This document shows positions 32,486 through 41,960 of a stretch of 64,000 nt of DNA, piece after piece. The notes under the pieces are model-generated. The model was not told where the DNA came from. It saw nothing but the letters and a program-made list of their open reading frames with translations, and ran no database searches. The stretch spans positions 1-64,000 of the forward strand of contig CAZRIV010000007.1 in assembly GCA_964600235.1 (NCBI GenBank). Reading direction: 5' to 3'. Made by a program: the position numbers and the translations under genes. Numbering within the stretch: the first letter of the stretch is position 1; the number at the start of each line of letters is the position of its first letter. The DNA comes from MWEI01 sp964600235. GTDB taxonomy: Bacteria > Desulfobacterota > Desulfomonilia > UBA1062.

Positions 32486-32537
32486 TGAGAACCCTGCATA
32501 ACCTGGCCAGGCACGGCAGTGAGATGAAAAAAGCTAA

Positions 32538-32608
32538 CCCGTTCATATGATGGCTCCTGCCGGGACAGGCTTTATGCCTGTCCCGGCAGGAGCCATCATA
32601 TGAACGGG
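32538..32608. terminator. giant perfect hairpin, bidirectional terminator-like (element D)
   Basis: Two 33-nt arms (32538-32570 and 32576-32608) are perfectly complementary around a 5-nt TTTAT loop. The right side is followed by ATTTTTCCTTTTTTT and the left side is preceded by ATGAAAAAAG, so it can terminate transcription both ways between the converging CruF-like and polysaccharide genes. The outer CCGTTCA/TGAACGG pairs match the outer pairs of copies A and B. A 33-bp perfect stem is far longer than ordinary terminators. Confidence 0.85.
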
Positions 32609-32673
32609 CTGAATTTTTCCTTTTTTTCAGGCATGCGTATGGCGTTGTACGGGAACCTTTCCCGTAAGCCTGC

Positions 32674-33846
32674 TCATGCCTTCGAAGATGTCATGTCATG
32701 GACAAGGCGGGAAATCTGCTCTGCAATAAGGTCCCATGAGTAGTGTGCTTCCGCATACTGCCTGGCCTTGCTCCCCATTTCATCGCAGAGCTCCGGGTTG
32801 TCAAGGAGCCTGAGTATGGCCTCGCTCAATCCTGCAGCATCTGCCTGGGGCACCAGGATCCCGAACCCGGCCGTCTCGAGCTCCTCGAGGCCGGGGATCC
32901 TGCTGGAGACGACCGGTTTGCCGCAGGCGGCGTAGTCCCTTATTTTCAAGGGGGAAATGGATTTATTGTCCGATCCGGAACCGCGCGACAGAAACGGGGC
33001 GACGCACACCCTGCACCGGTTGATGAAGGAAGGCGCCTGATCATACGGCACCAGCCCCGCCAGATCCACCTGCTTGTCCAGGGAATATCTCCGGATCACT
33101 TCCCTGACGGCACCCACTTCAGGGCCTGATCCACCTATGGCGAGCCTCGTTCCCGGCCTTTTCTCAATGACCTTGGCAAAGGCGTGGACGAGCCACTCCA
33201 GCCCCTGCCATTTTGCAAAGTTGCCTATGAACCCCACATCATACACAGGGGCGGTCTCCAGGGGGCGGAAGTGGCCCGTATCGGTCCCGTTCCCGATGAC
33301 TGCAATATGCTCTTCCTTCACCCCCAGAAAAGCCAGGTAGGACTTGATTCCCTGGGAAACTGCCCGGACCCGGTCCGAGGAGCGTGCCGACCATCTCTGA
33401 AGCTCTTTCCCCGCCAGGGCCATGGGCCACGGCTTGCCTGACGATATGGCTTCAGGCCCGATCCACCCGTTATGCTCGGTAATGATCTTCATGCGCCTTC
33501 CCCACAGGATCCTTGTTGCAATGACATACAGGCTGCTCACAATCCCCAGCCGGGCATAGATGACCTGGGGTTTGCTGCGGATGAGGTGCCAGAGGAAGGC
33601 CGGGACGCTCAGCGCCCCTTTGATGAACATGATGTTGTTGTGCGGCGCATTGATGGTATGCTCATGAAACCCTATGCCGGGAAGGATGAGCGACCTGATG
33701 GCAGGAGCGCCCCGAAGGGAGAGGTGAAAAATGCTCACCTCGTGGCCCTGCCGCAACAGGCTGTTGGCCACCGAGGAGAAGTGGATGAGCTCCGCATCGG
33801 GCTTTTCCATGGCGTAGCAGGCCGTCATGAGTATCCTTGCGCTCAT
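32674..33846 (-). CDS. GT4-type glycosyltransferase
   Basis: 390 residues from the ATG at 33846, which overlaps the amidotransferase stop as ATGA. A GT-B fold: N-terminal acceptor half (MTACYAMEKPDAELIHFSSV) and C-terminal donor half with DVGFIGNFAKWQGLEWLVHA, the ISPLKIRDYAACGKPVV motif of glycosyltransferase group 1, and a late Glu in PGLEELE. Retaining sugar transfer to a lipid-linked or growing polysaccharide is expected. It is the last gene of the ~25 kb locus. Confidence 0.9.
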   Translation of the reverse strand: MSARILMTACYAMEKPDAELIHFSSVANSLLRQGHEVSIFHLSLRGAPAIRSLILPGIGFHEHTINAPHNNIMFIKGALSVPAFLWHLIRSKPQVIYARLGIVSSLYVIATRILWGRRMKIITEHNGWIGPEAISSGKPWPMALAGKELQRWSARSSDRVRAVSQGIKSYLAFLGVKEEHIAVIGNGTDTGHFRPLETAPVYDVGFIGNFAKWQGLEWLVHAFAKVIEKRPGTRLAIGGSGPEVGAVREVIRRYSLDKQVDLAGLVPYDQAPSFINRCRVCVAPFLSRGSGSDNKSISPLKIRDYAACGKPVVSSRIPGLEELETAGFGILVPQADAAGLSEAILRLLDNPELCDEMGSKARQYAEAHYSWDLIAEQISRLVHDMTSSKA

Positions 33847-35762
33847 GAGGCCACCCTGAAATCCATGTGAAACTGCCTGGCCCATATGCCGGCATTGATG
33901 GCCCTCCAGATGGACCAGTCGAATGCCCTTGAACCCTGTGTAATGGACCGGAACCTGTCCTCAAGCCTCGAGCGGTCGATCCAGGGCCCCAGGAATCCGA
34001 TGTTTTCCCTCAGGATGGCCTGGAAATCCGCGTTGTGCGTGTGCCTCATCCACTGCTCTTCCGGGGTGACGAACCCCATCTTGTCCTGCCTCCGGCGGAT
34101 CCTTTCAGGCACGATGTCCCGTATCGCCTCCCGCAGGACCTTTTTCGTCTGGCCGTCCCTTGTCTTGAATTCATCCGGGAGAGAGTAGGCGAATTCCACC
34201 AGCCGGTAATCCAGGAAGGGGATCCTGGCCTCGATGGAATGGGCCATGGAATTTCTGTCCTCGTAGTGGAGGAGCGCCGGCAGGTTCGTGTTCAGGAGCT
34301 GCTCCCGCGAAAGATCCCTCACCGAAGAGGAGGGCTGAGGGATGGCGGCGCAGGGATCCAGGCCGTACTCCCTGATGATGCCGGGCCGGATCCATTCCGG
34401 CGTGTCGGGCCTGCCCATGAGAGACCTCCCCGCAGCGCGGATCCATCCGGGAGAGAAGATATACCCGAGGTTGACCAATGCGTCCCTGAGGTGATAGCCG
34501 TGCCTGTCCCGTATGGCCCTGAAAGCGCCGAGCATGCTCCCGATTTCCCTGCGGCGCAGCAGCCCGGCCATCCAGGCCCAGAAAAAACCGTGATACCCGC
34601 CCAGCAGTTCATCCGCCCCCTGGCCGTCGAGCATGACCTTCACCCCGTGGGCCCTGGCCAGCTTGAATACCTGCCACTGGGCGAAGATGCTCATGGACCC
34701 GAAGGGCTCATCCTGGTGCCAGGTGATGTCGTCCAGGGTCGAAAAGAGCGCTTCGGGATCGGGAAAGGTGTAGTGCGACTCGATCCCTGCCTGGGCGATG
34801 ACCTCCTCGATGTAGGTCCTCTCATCGTAGCGGACGTCATCGAAACAGGACGAGAAGGTCTTCTGTATCTCTGAGGATTTTTCTGCGCCCAGGACCCTGT
34901 TCACCAGGCATACGATGGAAGAGGAGTCCAGGCCTCCCGAAAGGCAGGAACCCACCGGGACGTCCGACCTGAGCCTCAGCCTGACCGAGTCTTCCAGGAG
35001 GTCCTGAAATCTTCCAGCCGCCTCTTCCCTGGAGATGGACAGGTCCTGGGGGTGAACCGGCAGGGTCCACCAGGTTTGAATGCGGGGCTGCGCGAATGCC
35101 GCGTCGCCCGGGTCAAGGCCCGCTTCCATGTGCTGCCCTCCCCTGAGCTGGAACACCCCTCGGAACATGGTCTCCGGGGTATGATCGAGCATCCCGTGGG
35201 CCAGGTAGTCATAGACCCGCTGGGGGTTGACCTGGGCCCTGAATGAGGGAAGGGCGGTGAATTGCTTGATTTCCGAGGCAATACAGAACAGCCGCCCAGG
35301 CATATGATAGTAGTACAGCGGTTTTACCCCCAGCCTGTCCCGTGCGGCAAAAAGCCTTTTTCTCTGCGTATCTATGATGGTGAAGGCAAACATGCCGTTG
35401 AACCTTTTAAGGCAGTCCGCCCCCCATTCCTTGTAGGCAACCAGAACAACCTCGGTATCGCTCCCGGTCCTGAAGGTGTGCCCGAGGCTCTCCAGTTCGG
35501 CCCTGAGCTCTATGTAGTTATACACCTCTCCATTGTAAAGGATCCACAGGCCTCCGCTCTCCAGGCACATGGGCTGGTCCGCCTCATGGGATATGTCTAT
35601 GATGGAGAGCCTGGTGTGGCCAACATGCACGACACCGCCCAGGAGGGCTGCACAGGCGAGGTTGTCAGGCCCCCGATGCCGGACAAGGCCGGTCATCTCC
35701 CGGATGTAATCCTGATACTCACTCTCGGGATCGCGCGTGACGATTACCGATATCCCGCACAT
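33843..35762 (-). CDS. asparagine-synthase-like amidotransferase (1 of 2)
   Basis: 639 residues from the ATG at 35762, which exposes the nucleophile Cys2 (MCGISVIV) after Met removal. The glutaminase domain has RHRGPDN and YNGEVYNY. The synthetase domain has the pyrophosphate loop SGGLDSSS (about 279) and the later motif LDGQGADELLGG. In polysaccharide loci such enzymes are candidates for amidating uronic acids rather than making free asparagine. It lies between glycosyltransferase genes, 4 nt before the next. Confidence 0.9.
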   Translation of the reverse strand: MCGISVIVTRDPESEYQDYIREMTGLVRHRGPDNLACAALLGGVVHVGHTRLSIIDISHEADQPMCLESGGLWILYNGEVYNYIELRAELESLGHTFRTGSDTEVVLVAYKEWGADCLKRFNGMFAFTIIDTQRKRLFAARDRLGVKPLYYYHMPGRLFCIASEIKQFTALPSFRAQVNPQRVYDYLAHGMLDHTPETMFRGVFQLRGGQHMEAGLDPGDAAFAQPRIQTWWTLPVHPQDLSISREEAAGRFQDLLEDSVRLRLRSDVPVGSCLSGGLDSSSIVCLVNRVLGAEKSSEIQKTFSSCFDDVRYDERTYIEEVIAQAGIESHYTFPDPEALFSTLDDITWHQDEPFGSMSIFAQWQVFKLARAHGVKVMLDGQGADELLGGYHGFFWAWMAGLLRRREIGSMLGAFRAIRDRHGYHLRDALVNLGYIFSPGWIRAAGRSLMGRPDTPEWIRPGIIREYGLDPCAAIPQPSSSVRDLSREQLLNTNLPALLHYEDRNSMAHSIEARIPFLDYRLVEFAYSLPDEFKTRDGQTKKVLREAIRDIVPERIRRRQDKMGFVTPEEQWMRHTHNADFQAILRENIGFLGPWIDRSRLEDRFRSITQGSRAFDWSIWRAINAGIWARQFHMDFRVAS

Positions 35763-35766
35763 CTTA

Positions 35767-36948
35767 TTAAGACCCCTTCCGCCTTGCCGAGCATGCCTCT
35801 TCATATACTGCGGAAATATCCCGCACAAAGGCATCACGGCTGAAGCGGTCCATGACGGACTGCCTGACCTTGAAGGGATCATAGCTCACCTTGCGCAGGA
35901 TGAACCTTTCCATGGCTTCGGCCAGCCCCGCCGGATCCGCTACATCGACCAGGGTGCCGCTATCCGGGGTAACAACGAATTCCGGTCCGCCGCACCGGGT
36001 GGAAATAACCGGTTTACCACAGCTCATGGCTTCGCCGAGCACGACCCCGAAGGTCTCCTGAAGGCTCGGCAGCACAAAGACGTCACACTGCCGCATCCTG
36101 TCCCTGACCTCCGGAGGCGTCAGCATGCCGGGAAAGCGGCATATCCCTGTTAATCCAATATCGCCTGCCAGCTTTTCAAGGCCCGGCCTTTCAGGCCCGT
36201 CTCCGGCTATGATCAGCTCGAAGGTCCGATGTCCTCTCTGGACCAGGATGCGCGCCGCCTCGAGCAGGTGGTGCATGCCCTTGGGTTTCTTCAGGATCGC
36301 CACGGATAGAAACCTAAACGCCGAAACGCCCGCCGCATCCTGCCCTGCGGCAGGCGGGGTGAAGAAATCCGTGTCGATGATATTGCCCACTATCTTTGGC
36401 TCGGCGGCGGGGACGACCTCCCGGATTTGCCTCGCCAGGGCCGGACTCACCGCCACCAGCGCATCTACCCGGGTGAGCGTCTCTTTCACTAATCGGCGGC
36501 TTGCCCCGCTTTTCAGATGCATGGAAAAGGGCCCGGAGTGCTCTGTCAAAACGACGGGGATGCCATGCTGTCTGCCGAGGCCGGTGGCGGCCCAGCCGGC
36601 AGGAAGAACGACGTGCGCGTGGATGATATCGGGCCGGCCCCATTCCCGCAGGAGCTTTTCAAAACCGCCTCTGGCCGCCCTGGCATACAGGGCATGGGAC
36701 AGCATGGGGATCCTTGGTATATAAGCCGTCCGTCCTTCATTGACAAAAAAGATCCCCCCTTGCTCCTCGAGAACGGATCTGCATGTCAGCGTCCCTTTCA
36801 GAACGTGCCGCCAGCCGATAAAACAGGGGACGAGGACCGCCACGTGATACATCCTGGATAAGGCAAGAACCTGCTGTTGAATAAAGATCCCGTTGACGGG
36901 GTGCAGATTGGTCGGATACCAGGCAGGTATTACGAGTACTTTCTTCAT
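35767..36948 (-). CDS. GT4-type glycosyltransferase
   Basis: 393 residues from the ATG at 36948 (MKKVLVIPAWYPTNLHPVNG), which overlaps the upstream gene's stop as ATGA. The donor-binding half shows FRFLSVAILKKPKGMHHLLEA, the GDGPERPGLEKLA segment and the E-x7-E motif in LPSLQETFGVVLGEAMSCG. It is followed 4 nt later by the first amidotransferase gene. Confidence 0.93.
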   Translation of the reverse strand: MKKVLVIPAWYPTNLHPVNGIFIQQQVLALSRMYHVAVLVPCFIGWRHVLKGTLTCRSVLEEQGGIFFVNEGRTAYIPRIPMLSHALYARAARGGFEKLLREWGRPDIIHAHVVLPAGWAATGLGRQHGIPVVLTEHSGPFSMHLKSGASRRLVKETLTRVDALVAVSPALARQIREVVPAAEPKIVGNIIDTDFFTPPAAGQDAAGVSAFRFLSVAILKKPKGMHHLLEAARILVQRGHRTFELIIAGDGPERPGLEKLAGDIGLTGICRFPGMLTPPEVRDRMRQCDVFVLPSLQETFGVVLGEAMSCGKPVISTRCGGPEFVVTPDSGTLVDVADPAGLAEAMERFILRKVSYDPFKVRQSVMDRFSRDAFVRDISAVYEEACSARRKGS

Positions 36949-37889
36949 GATCTCCGCAGGAGTTTTTGAACAGCCGGGCGGATAAGGGAATAACCGAGCC
37001 ATAACGTGTTCATTACGATCTTGCTCCAGGCCGGATTTTTCCACGACGGGAACATCCGTAAGGCCAGCAGGTACTGCCGGTATGCGAACAGATACCGCTT
37101 CTGCGAGCGGGCCATGCTCTCGCCGAACCAGGCGTGCAAACTCGCCATGGCGGAGGGGTCGTCAGGGGAGAACGGCACGACAGGATAGGGCCCCTGTGAT
37201 TGCATGTCTTTGAAGACCTCTTTGAACATCTCCAGGGTCTCAGCCCTGTGCCGCTTCACATTACGGCTGTCCTGGGCGCCGTGTATCCTCTGGTAGGCCA
37301 GTTTATCCGCAACGAGCCCGATTTCGAAATGCCTCAACAACCGCAGCCACATGTGCGTGTCCTGGTTGTAGCGCCAGTTTTCAGAGAACAGGCCCACCTC
37401 GTCGAAGCAGGCGCGCTCGATGAGCATGGTTGACCCGTTGATATACACCCCCCGGAACAGCTCGCATAGTGCCTGTTCCCGGGGATACCAGGGGGTATTG
37501 ATAGCCTGGAGGATGAATCCCTTTTCATCCATAATAAAAAAATCCGTATAGCAGGCCCTGAACCGCGGATTGGATTCCAGGAAGGCCACCTGCCTTTCAA
37601 GCTTGGCAGGCCCCCAGAGGTCGTCGTGGCTGAGCCAGGCAAACCACCTGCCCCGCATCTCTTTGATCCCCAGGTTCAGTGCGCTGGCCACACCGCCGTT
37701 GGGTTTCCGGAAGCCGCGCACCCTTTGGCCGTACGATTGAATGAGCTCCCATGTCCCGTCCGTGGAGCCGTCATCGATTATGAGCACCTCATAATCGGTG
37801 TACGTCTGTGACAGGACGCTCTCAACGGCCTCGGCCAGATAATTCGTGCCGTTGAAGACCGGGATTACTACGCTTACTGAAGGATTCAT
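36945..37889 (-). CDS. GT2-family glycosyltransferase
   Basis: 314 residues. A GT-A fold with VSVVIPVFNGTNYLAEAVES at the start, the nucleotide-binding IIDDGSTDGT (about 37-46), and the metal-binding region LSHDDLW (about 88) in place of a strict DXD. An inverting transferase acting at the cytoplasmic face of the membrane is expected. The C-terminal 80 residues are helical and basic. Confidence 0.93.
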   Translation of the reverse strand: MNPSVSVVIPVFNGTNYLAEAVESVLSQTYTDYEVLIIDDGSTDGTWELIQSYGQRVRGFRKPNGGVASALNLGIKEMRGRWFAWLSHDDLWGPAKLERQVAFLESNPRFRACYTDFFIMDEKGFILQAINTPWYPREQALCELFRGVYINGSTMLIERACFDEVGLFSENWRYNQDTHMWLRLLRHFEIGLVADKLAYQRIHGAQDSRNVKRHRAETLEMFKEVFKDMQSQGPYPVVPFSPDDPSAMASLHAWFGESMARSQKRYLFAYRQYLLALRMFPSWKNPAWSKIVMNTLWLGYSLIRPAVQKLLRRS

Positions 37890-37901
37890 GTATTCCTTAG
37901 C

Positions 37902-38987
37902 TTACCGGTGGAGATACCCCGAAACGATCTTGACAACGGTATCGCTCACGTTCTCGGCCAGATATTCAGGGGGGATGCTCCACTTCCCTGTCGATCCGAG
38001 AACCGTCTTTACGCACCTGCCGACTGATTCAGGATCGGCCCCGCTCAAGATGTTGCACCCGTGTTCAATGGTCTCGGGCCGCTCGGTCACATCTCGTATG
38101 GTCACGTTGGGAATCTTGAAGATGGCGCATTCCTCCTGGACGGTGCCGCTGTCGGTGAGGACACAGCGGGCATGGCGCTCAAGGGTGATAAAGTCGAAGA
38201 AGCTGAACGGGTCCAGGAACCTGACCTGGGGGTTATCCGTGCAAACCCCGCGCCCCTTGATGCGTGAGCGCGTACGCGGGTGGGTGCTGACGATGACGGG
38301 GAGGTTGTATTCCTTCTGCAGCTGATCGAAGGACCTGATCAGGCTCAGTAGACGAGCCTCCACATCCACATTTTCCGCCCTGTGCATGGTGACGAGGAAG
38401 TACTGCTGGTCCTGCAGCCCTTGTTGCTCAAGGACGGTTGAACAGCGGATCTGTCCGTCATGGTGCCGGATCACCTCGTAGATGGGGTTGCCGGTCACAT
38501 AGATGCGCTCGCCCGGGATTCCCTCGCGCAGCAGGTTCTGCCTGCTCCGCTCGGTGTACGGCATGAGCACGTCGCTCACCTGGTCTATGATGCGCCTGTT
38601 GACTTCCTCCGGGACGCGGTCGTCATAGCACCTGTTTCCCGCCTCCATGTGGTAGACAGGGATGCCCATGCGTTTCGCGACTACGGCTGCAAGGGCGCTG
38701 TTGGTATCTCCCAGGATAAGCACCTTGTCAGGCCTCTCTTTGAGCAGCACCTTCTCGCAAGCGATCAGGATATTGCCTATCTGCCCGCCGAATGTATCGC
38801 TGCGCACGCCCAGATAATGATCGGGGGCGCGCACATCGAGCTGCGCAAAGAAGAGGTCGCTCAGGGCCGGATCGAAGTTCTGGCCCGTGTGAACCATGAT
38901 ATGCCCGCAGGACCGGTCGAGTTTCTTCATCACGAGGCTTAACCGGATGATCTCCGGACGGGTGCCGAATATGGTGAGTACTTTCAT
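37902..38987 (-). CDS. UDP-GlcNAc 2-epimerase family (WecB/CapG/WbvD-like)
   Basis: 361 residues from the ATG at 38987 (MKVLTIFGTRPEIIRLS), the standard family start. HTGQN, the active-site stretch LGDTNSALA and HMEAGNRCYDDRVPEEVNRR, and the late DSGTVQEE are all present. Classical members make UDP-ManNAc. With the 4,6-dehydratase and the RmlD-like reductase nearby, a CapG/WbvD-type 2-epimerisation late in UDP-L-QuiNAc or UDP-L-FucNAc synthesis is more likely. Confidence 0.9.
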   Translation of the reverse strand: MKVLTIFGTRPEIIRLSLVMKKLDRSCGHIMVHTGQNFDPALSDLFFAQLDVRAPDHYLGVRSDTFGGQIGNILIACEKVLLKERPDKVLILGDTNSALAAVVAKRMGIPVYHMEAGNRCYDDRVPEEVNRRIIDQVSDVLMPYTERSRQNLLREGIPGERIYVTGNPIYEVIRHHDGQIRCSTVLEQQGLQDQQYFLVTMHRAENVDVEARLLSLIRSFDQLQKEYNLPVIVSTHPRTRSRIKGRGVCTDNPQVRFLDPFSFFDFITLERHARCVLTDSGTVQEECAIFKIPNVTIRDVTERPETIEHGCNILSGADPESVGRCVKTVLGSTGKWSIPPEYLAENVSDTVVKIVSGYLHR

Positions 38988-38989
38988 AA

Positions 38990-39988
38990 TTATGACCTCA
39001 TCCAAAATGCTGAAGGTTCGGACATGGGGTAATGCTCCCGCATGACATGATACTCGGGAAATACCGTACAGACTCGCTCGGGGTATTTCAATATCATATA
39101 ATTTCCGGCCCACAGGACCTTGAACCGGGTATTAAAGGCCAGAAAGGCCTGGAGCAGATACTGCTCGTTCCAGTAGAGCTGATTATCGAAATAGACCTTG
39201 GGATAGCGTCTTGGCAGGCTGATGTCATGAATATGTATGAGGACACCCGGGGCCAGGCGGGGGAGGATCTCCAGGTATTCATACTCCACGTCGTTGCCGG
39301 AGCGAAGGACATGGCTTGAGTCGATGAACAGGATGTCACCGGCTTCAAGGGAAGTGAACATATCAAGGGGCACATCCTGAACCTTTGCCCGAAGAAGGCG
39401 CGTAAGTCCGGGTACGCCCTTTTCGATAATACTCTGGGGGTAGGGATCGATGGCGGTATAGTCAGCGGCATGGCCGGTTTCCCTCTGATTCTCCAGGCAG
39501 GCCGCCCCTCCCAGGAGCGTCGAATTACCGGCCCCTATTTCTATGATTCGTCCGGGTTTAAAGTGGCGGATCATGGCGTAGTAGACATGGGCATCAATGG
39601 CCATGTACCCGCCGTTGATGAGGTGGAACAACCGGGGGTCTCCCTGGCGTTCAAGGGAAAAGCGATCACGGAACTCACCCATATAGCGGGGAAATACGTT
39701 CTCCAGCAACCCCAGCGCCTCTTGATCATTCATGTCAATTCCGATCAGTTCAGAGTGTTTCTCCCAGTAACCGGCCGCAATGTCCTCATCGTCAGGAATA
39801 GGCAGGTAGAAATGCTTGCGCAGAAGCTGGTATCCATGCCGAGAGAATACATTATGGTAGGGGTTCCCCGGAATCTTCTCGATGCACAGGGCCGTGGCCT
39901 TGGCCAGGGGCGAACACAGCCTCAAAAGGACCGGCCCGGTAATCCTGTTATTCAGCCACTTGATAACCTTGCCGAGGAAACGCCTCAC
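38990..39988 (-). CDS. class I SAM-dependent methyltransferase-like protein
   Basis: 332 residues. The SAM-binding motif IIEIGAGNSTLLGG lies near 145, followed by DYTAIDPYP and GDILFIDSSHVLRSGNDVEY, as in the Methyltransf_24 type often found in cell-surface sugar loci. The N-terminal 120 residues are specific to this protein. The likely substrate is a sugar or glycan hydroxyl, unproven. It overlaps the dehydratase gene's end by 4 nt. Confidence 0.75.
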   Translation of the reverse strand: MRRFLGKVIKWLNNRITGPVLLRLCSPLAKATALCIEKIPGNPYHNVFSRHGYQLLRKHFYLPIPDDEDIAAGYWEKHSELIGIDMNDQEALGLLENVFPRYMGEFRDRFSLERQGDPRLFHLINGGYMAIDAHVYYAMIRHFKPGRIIEIGAGNSTLLGGAACLENQRETGHAADYTAIDPYPQSIIEKGVPGLTRLLRAKVQDVPLDMFTSLEAGDILFIDSSHVLRSGNDVEYEYLEILPRLAPGVLIHIHDISLPRRYPKVYFDNQLYWNEQYLLQAFLAFNTRFKVLWAGNYMILKYPERVCTVFPEYHVMREHYPMSEPSAFWMRS

Positions 39989-41055
39989 CTGAGGAGTTCC
40001 TCCTCTTCCGCCTGATAGTCCTCAACGAGCAGCCGCTGTTTCTTGAGCAATGCCTTCAGGCCGGTGCGGCTGATGAGGCTGTTTGCAGAGCTGAATTCCT
40101 CTTTCAGGGGAGAAGCGACCTCTTCCTTCGGCCGCAGTTCCGGCAGCATGGGGAGGATGGCGTAGTAGTCGCCCCTGTCCACGGTGCGGTAGCATTCCTC
40201 TTCGGAGATCAGTATCTCGTGAACCTTCTCTCCAGGACGTATCCCGGTGATCACGGTCTTGACGGGACGCTTGTCGATGAGCACGGCGGCGATATCCGTC
40301 ACCTTTGCGGAAGGGGCCCGCGGGATGTAGGTCTCGCCCTTTCTGGCGTGCTTCACGGCCTCGAAAATGGTATCCACCGCCTGGTTCAATGTGAGGAGGA
40401 AGCGCGTCATATCCTCAGTGGTTATGGTGACGGGCCCTTTGTTCCTGATCTGCTCGAAGAACAGCGGGATGACGGAGCCCCTGGAGGCGAGAACGTTTCC
40501 ATAACGGACACAGATGAAGCGCGTGTCCGGGCAGTCGAGATTTGCGCGCACGAAGACCCGTTCCTGGATCGCCTTGGTCATGCCCATGACATTGACGGGC
40601 TTGCACGCCTTGTCCGTGGAGATGCCGACCACCGTCTCTATGGGCAGCTGATGCTCGCGTATGGCGCGCACGATGTTCTCCGGACCGCCGATATTGGTCT
40701 GGACCGCCTCATACGGGAAGTATTCACAGGCCGGGACCTGCTTGAGGGCCGCCGCGTTGAACACGATATCGGCATCGCGCAATACGGAGGCCATGCTGTG
40801 GAAGTCGCGCACATCGCCTATCCTGAACTCCAGGAGCTGCTCGAAATTGTGATAGATGACCTCGTCGGTGGGGGAGCGGCGGTGCAGATATTCGATGCGC
40901 ATGGCATGCTGCTTGGCCTCGTCGCGGGAGAAGACGATGATCTTTTTCGGCTTGCCCATCTCCGAGGTCAGCAGGCGCCGGACGAGCACATGGCCCAGTG
41001 AGCCCGTTCCCCCGGTCACAACGATACGTTTACCGTCCAATGGCTTCTTCTTCAT
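39985..41055 (-). CDS. UDP-GlcNAc 4,6-dehydratase/5-epimerase (CapE/WbvB-like)
   Basis: 356 residues from the ATG at 41055, overlapping the upstream stop as ATGA. An extended SDR with RIVVTGGTGSLGH at the start, AALKQVPACEYFPYEAVQTN, ISTDKACKPVNVMGMTKAIQ, and RYGNVLASRGSVIPLF. The Met-x-x-x-Lys motif (MGMTK) in place of Tyr-x-x-x-Lys is typical of the CapE/FlaA1 group. It should turn UDP-GlcNAc into the 4-keto-6-deoxy-L-arabino intermediate. Confidence 0.9.
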   Translation of the reverse strand: MKKKPLDGKRIVVTGGTGSLGHVLVRRLLTSEMGKPKKIIVFSRDEAKQHAMRIEYLHRRSPTDEVIYHNFEQLLEFRIGDVRDFHSMASVLRDADIVFNAAALKQVPACEYFPYEAVQTNIGGPENIVRAIREHQLPIETVVGISTDKACKPVNVMGMTKAIQERVFVRANLDCPDTRFICVRYGNVLASRGSVIPLFFEQIRNKGPVTITTEDMTRFLLTLNQAVDTIFEAVKHARKGETYIPRAPSAKVTDIAAVLIDKRPVKTVITGIRPGEKVHEILISEEECYRTVDRGDYYAILPMLPELRPKEEVASPLKEEFSSANSLISRTGLKALLKKQRLLVEDYQAEEEELLR

Positions 41056-41960
41056 AGAATTGTTTTCCTCCATTGATCATATGTGGGCCATTCCGATGAG
41101 AGGGCTTCGACCATCATGTCCCACTGGGGGGCCTGCCAGCCTGTCGCTTCAGAAAAGCGCGCAGGGTCAAGGCTCCTGTCACAGCGGAAATCATCGTCTG
41201 GCTCGATGACGATATCCTTCCAGTTCAGTGCGTCCCTCATGCGTACCAGGAGGTCGTATTTCGTGATGGGGCTGCTTGCCGCCTGGTAGATGCCCGAAAG
41301 GTCCGGCCGGTTTTCCAGCAGCCATCCGATCAGGTCGGACAGTACGGAAGTGGAGAGCCCTGTATAGATCGCGTGCCGGAAGCCGCTGATATGCTTCCCA
41401 CGCTGGAGGGCGAACCACTCCAGGAGGCTTGCCCGGTTCTTCAGCTCCCACCCGATGATCGAGGTGCGCAGTGTCAGGCAGCCTTCCCTGTCGAGCTCAC
41501 CCAGCAGTTTCGAGCGTCCGTAGAGGTCTGCCGGATCGGGAATGTCCGCTTCCGTGTAATTTCCCTTGTGGCCGGAGAAGACGCAGTCGGTGGACAGATG
41601 AATGAGGCGCGCCCCGATATCCCCGCACATATCGGCCAGCCGGTGGGGGAACAGGGCGTTCACGAGGATGGACGGTATGGCGGCCTTGGCCTCGTCCCTC
41701 TGCTTGACGATGCCGATGCAGTTGATGACAAAGTCGGGCTTCACCCGGCCCAGAACCCGCTCGACATTTTCAGCGTCGAGGGCGTCCACACCCCCGATGA
41801 TCCGTTGGCCGGCCTTCCCGGCAAAGAGGGGGTGGGCCGGCCCGATACCGGCCGGGCCGCGAAGGGTTGCATGGGTGTCAAAGCGGCCCTGGAGCCTCTG
41901 GAAGACCTTGTGGCCCAGCATGCCGTCGGCCCCCATGATCAGTATCCTTTGTTCCGTCAT
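41052..41960 (-). CDS. RmlD-like sugar-nucleotide reductase (WbvR-like)
   Basis: 302 residues. An N-terminal Rossmann motif ILIMGADGMLGHKV, the CVFSGHKGNYTE segment, and the catalytic YGRSK (about 147-151) mark the RmlD family. The cupin domain of CapF/WbjC is absent, so the enzyme resembles WbvR, which reduces C4 of the CapE/WbvB product on the way to UDP-L-rhamnosamine/QuiNAc. It is flanked by a glycosyltransferase and the CapE-like gene, both with 4-nt overlaps. Confidence 0.85.
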   Translation of the reverse strand: MTEQRILIMGADGMLGHKVFQRLQGRFDTHATLRGPAGIGPAHPLFAGKAGQRIIGGVDALDAENVERVLGRVKPDFVINCIGIVKQRDEAKAAIPSILVNALFPHRLADMCGDIGARLIHLSTDCVFSGHKGNYTEADIPDPADLYGRSKLLGELDREGCLTLRTSIIGWELKNRASLLEWFALQRGKHISGFRHAIYTGLSTSVLSDLIGWLLENRPDLSGIYQAASSPITKYDLLVRMRDALNWKDIVIEPDDDFRCDRSLDPARFSEATGWQAPQWDMMVEALSSEWPTYDQWRKTIL

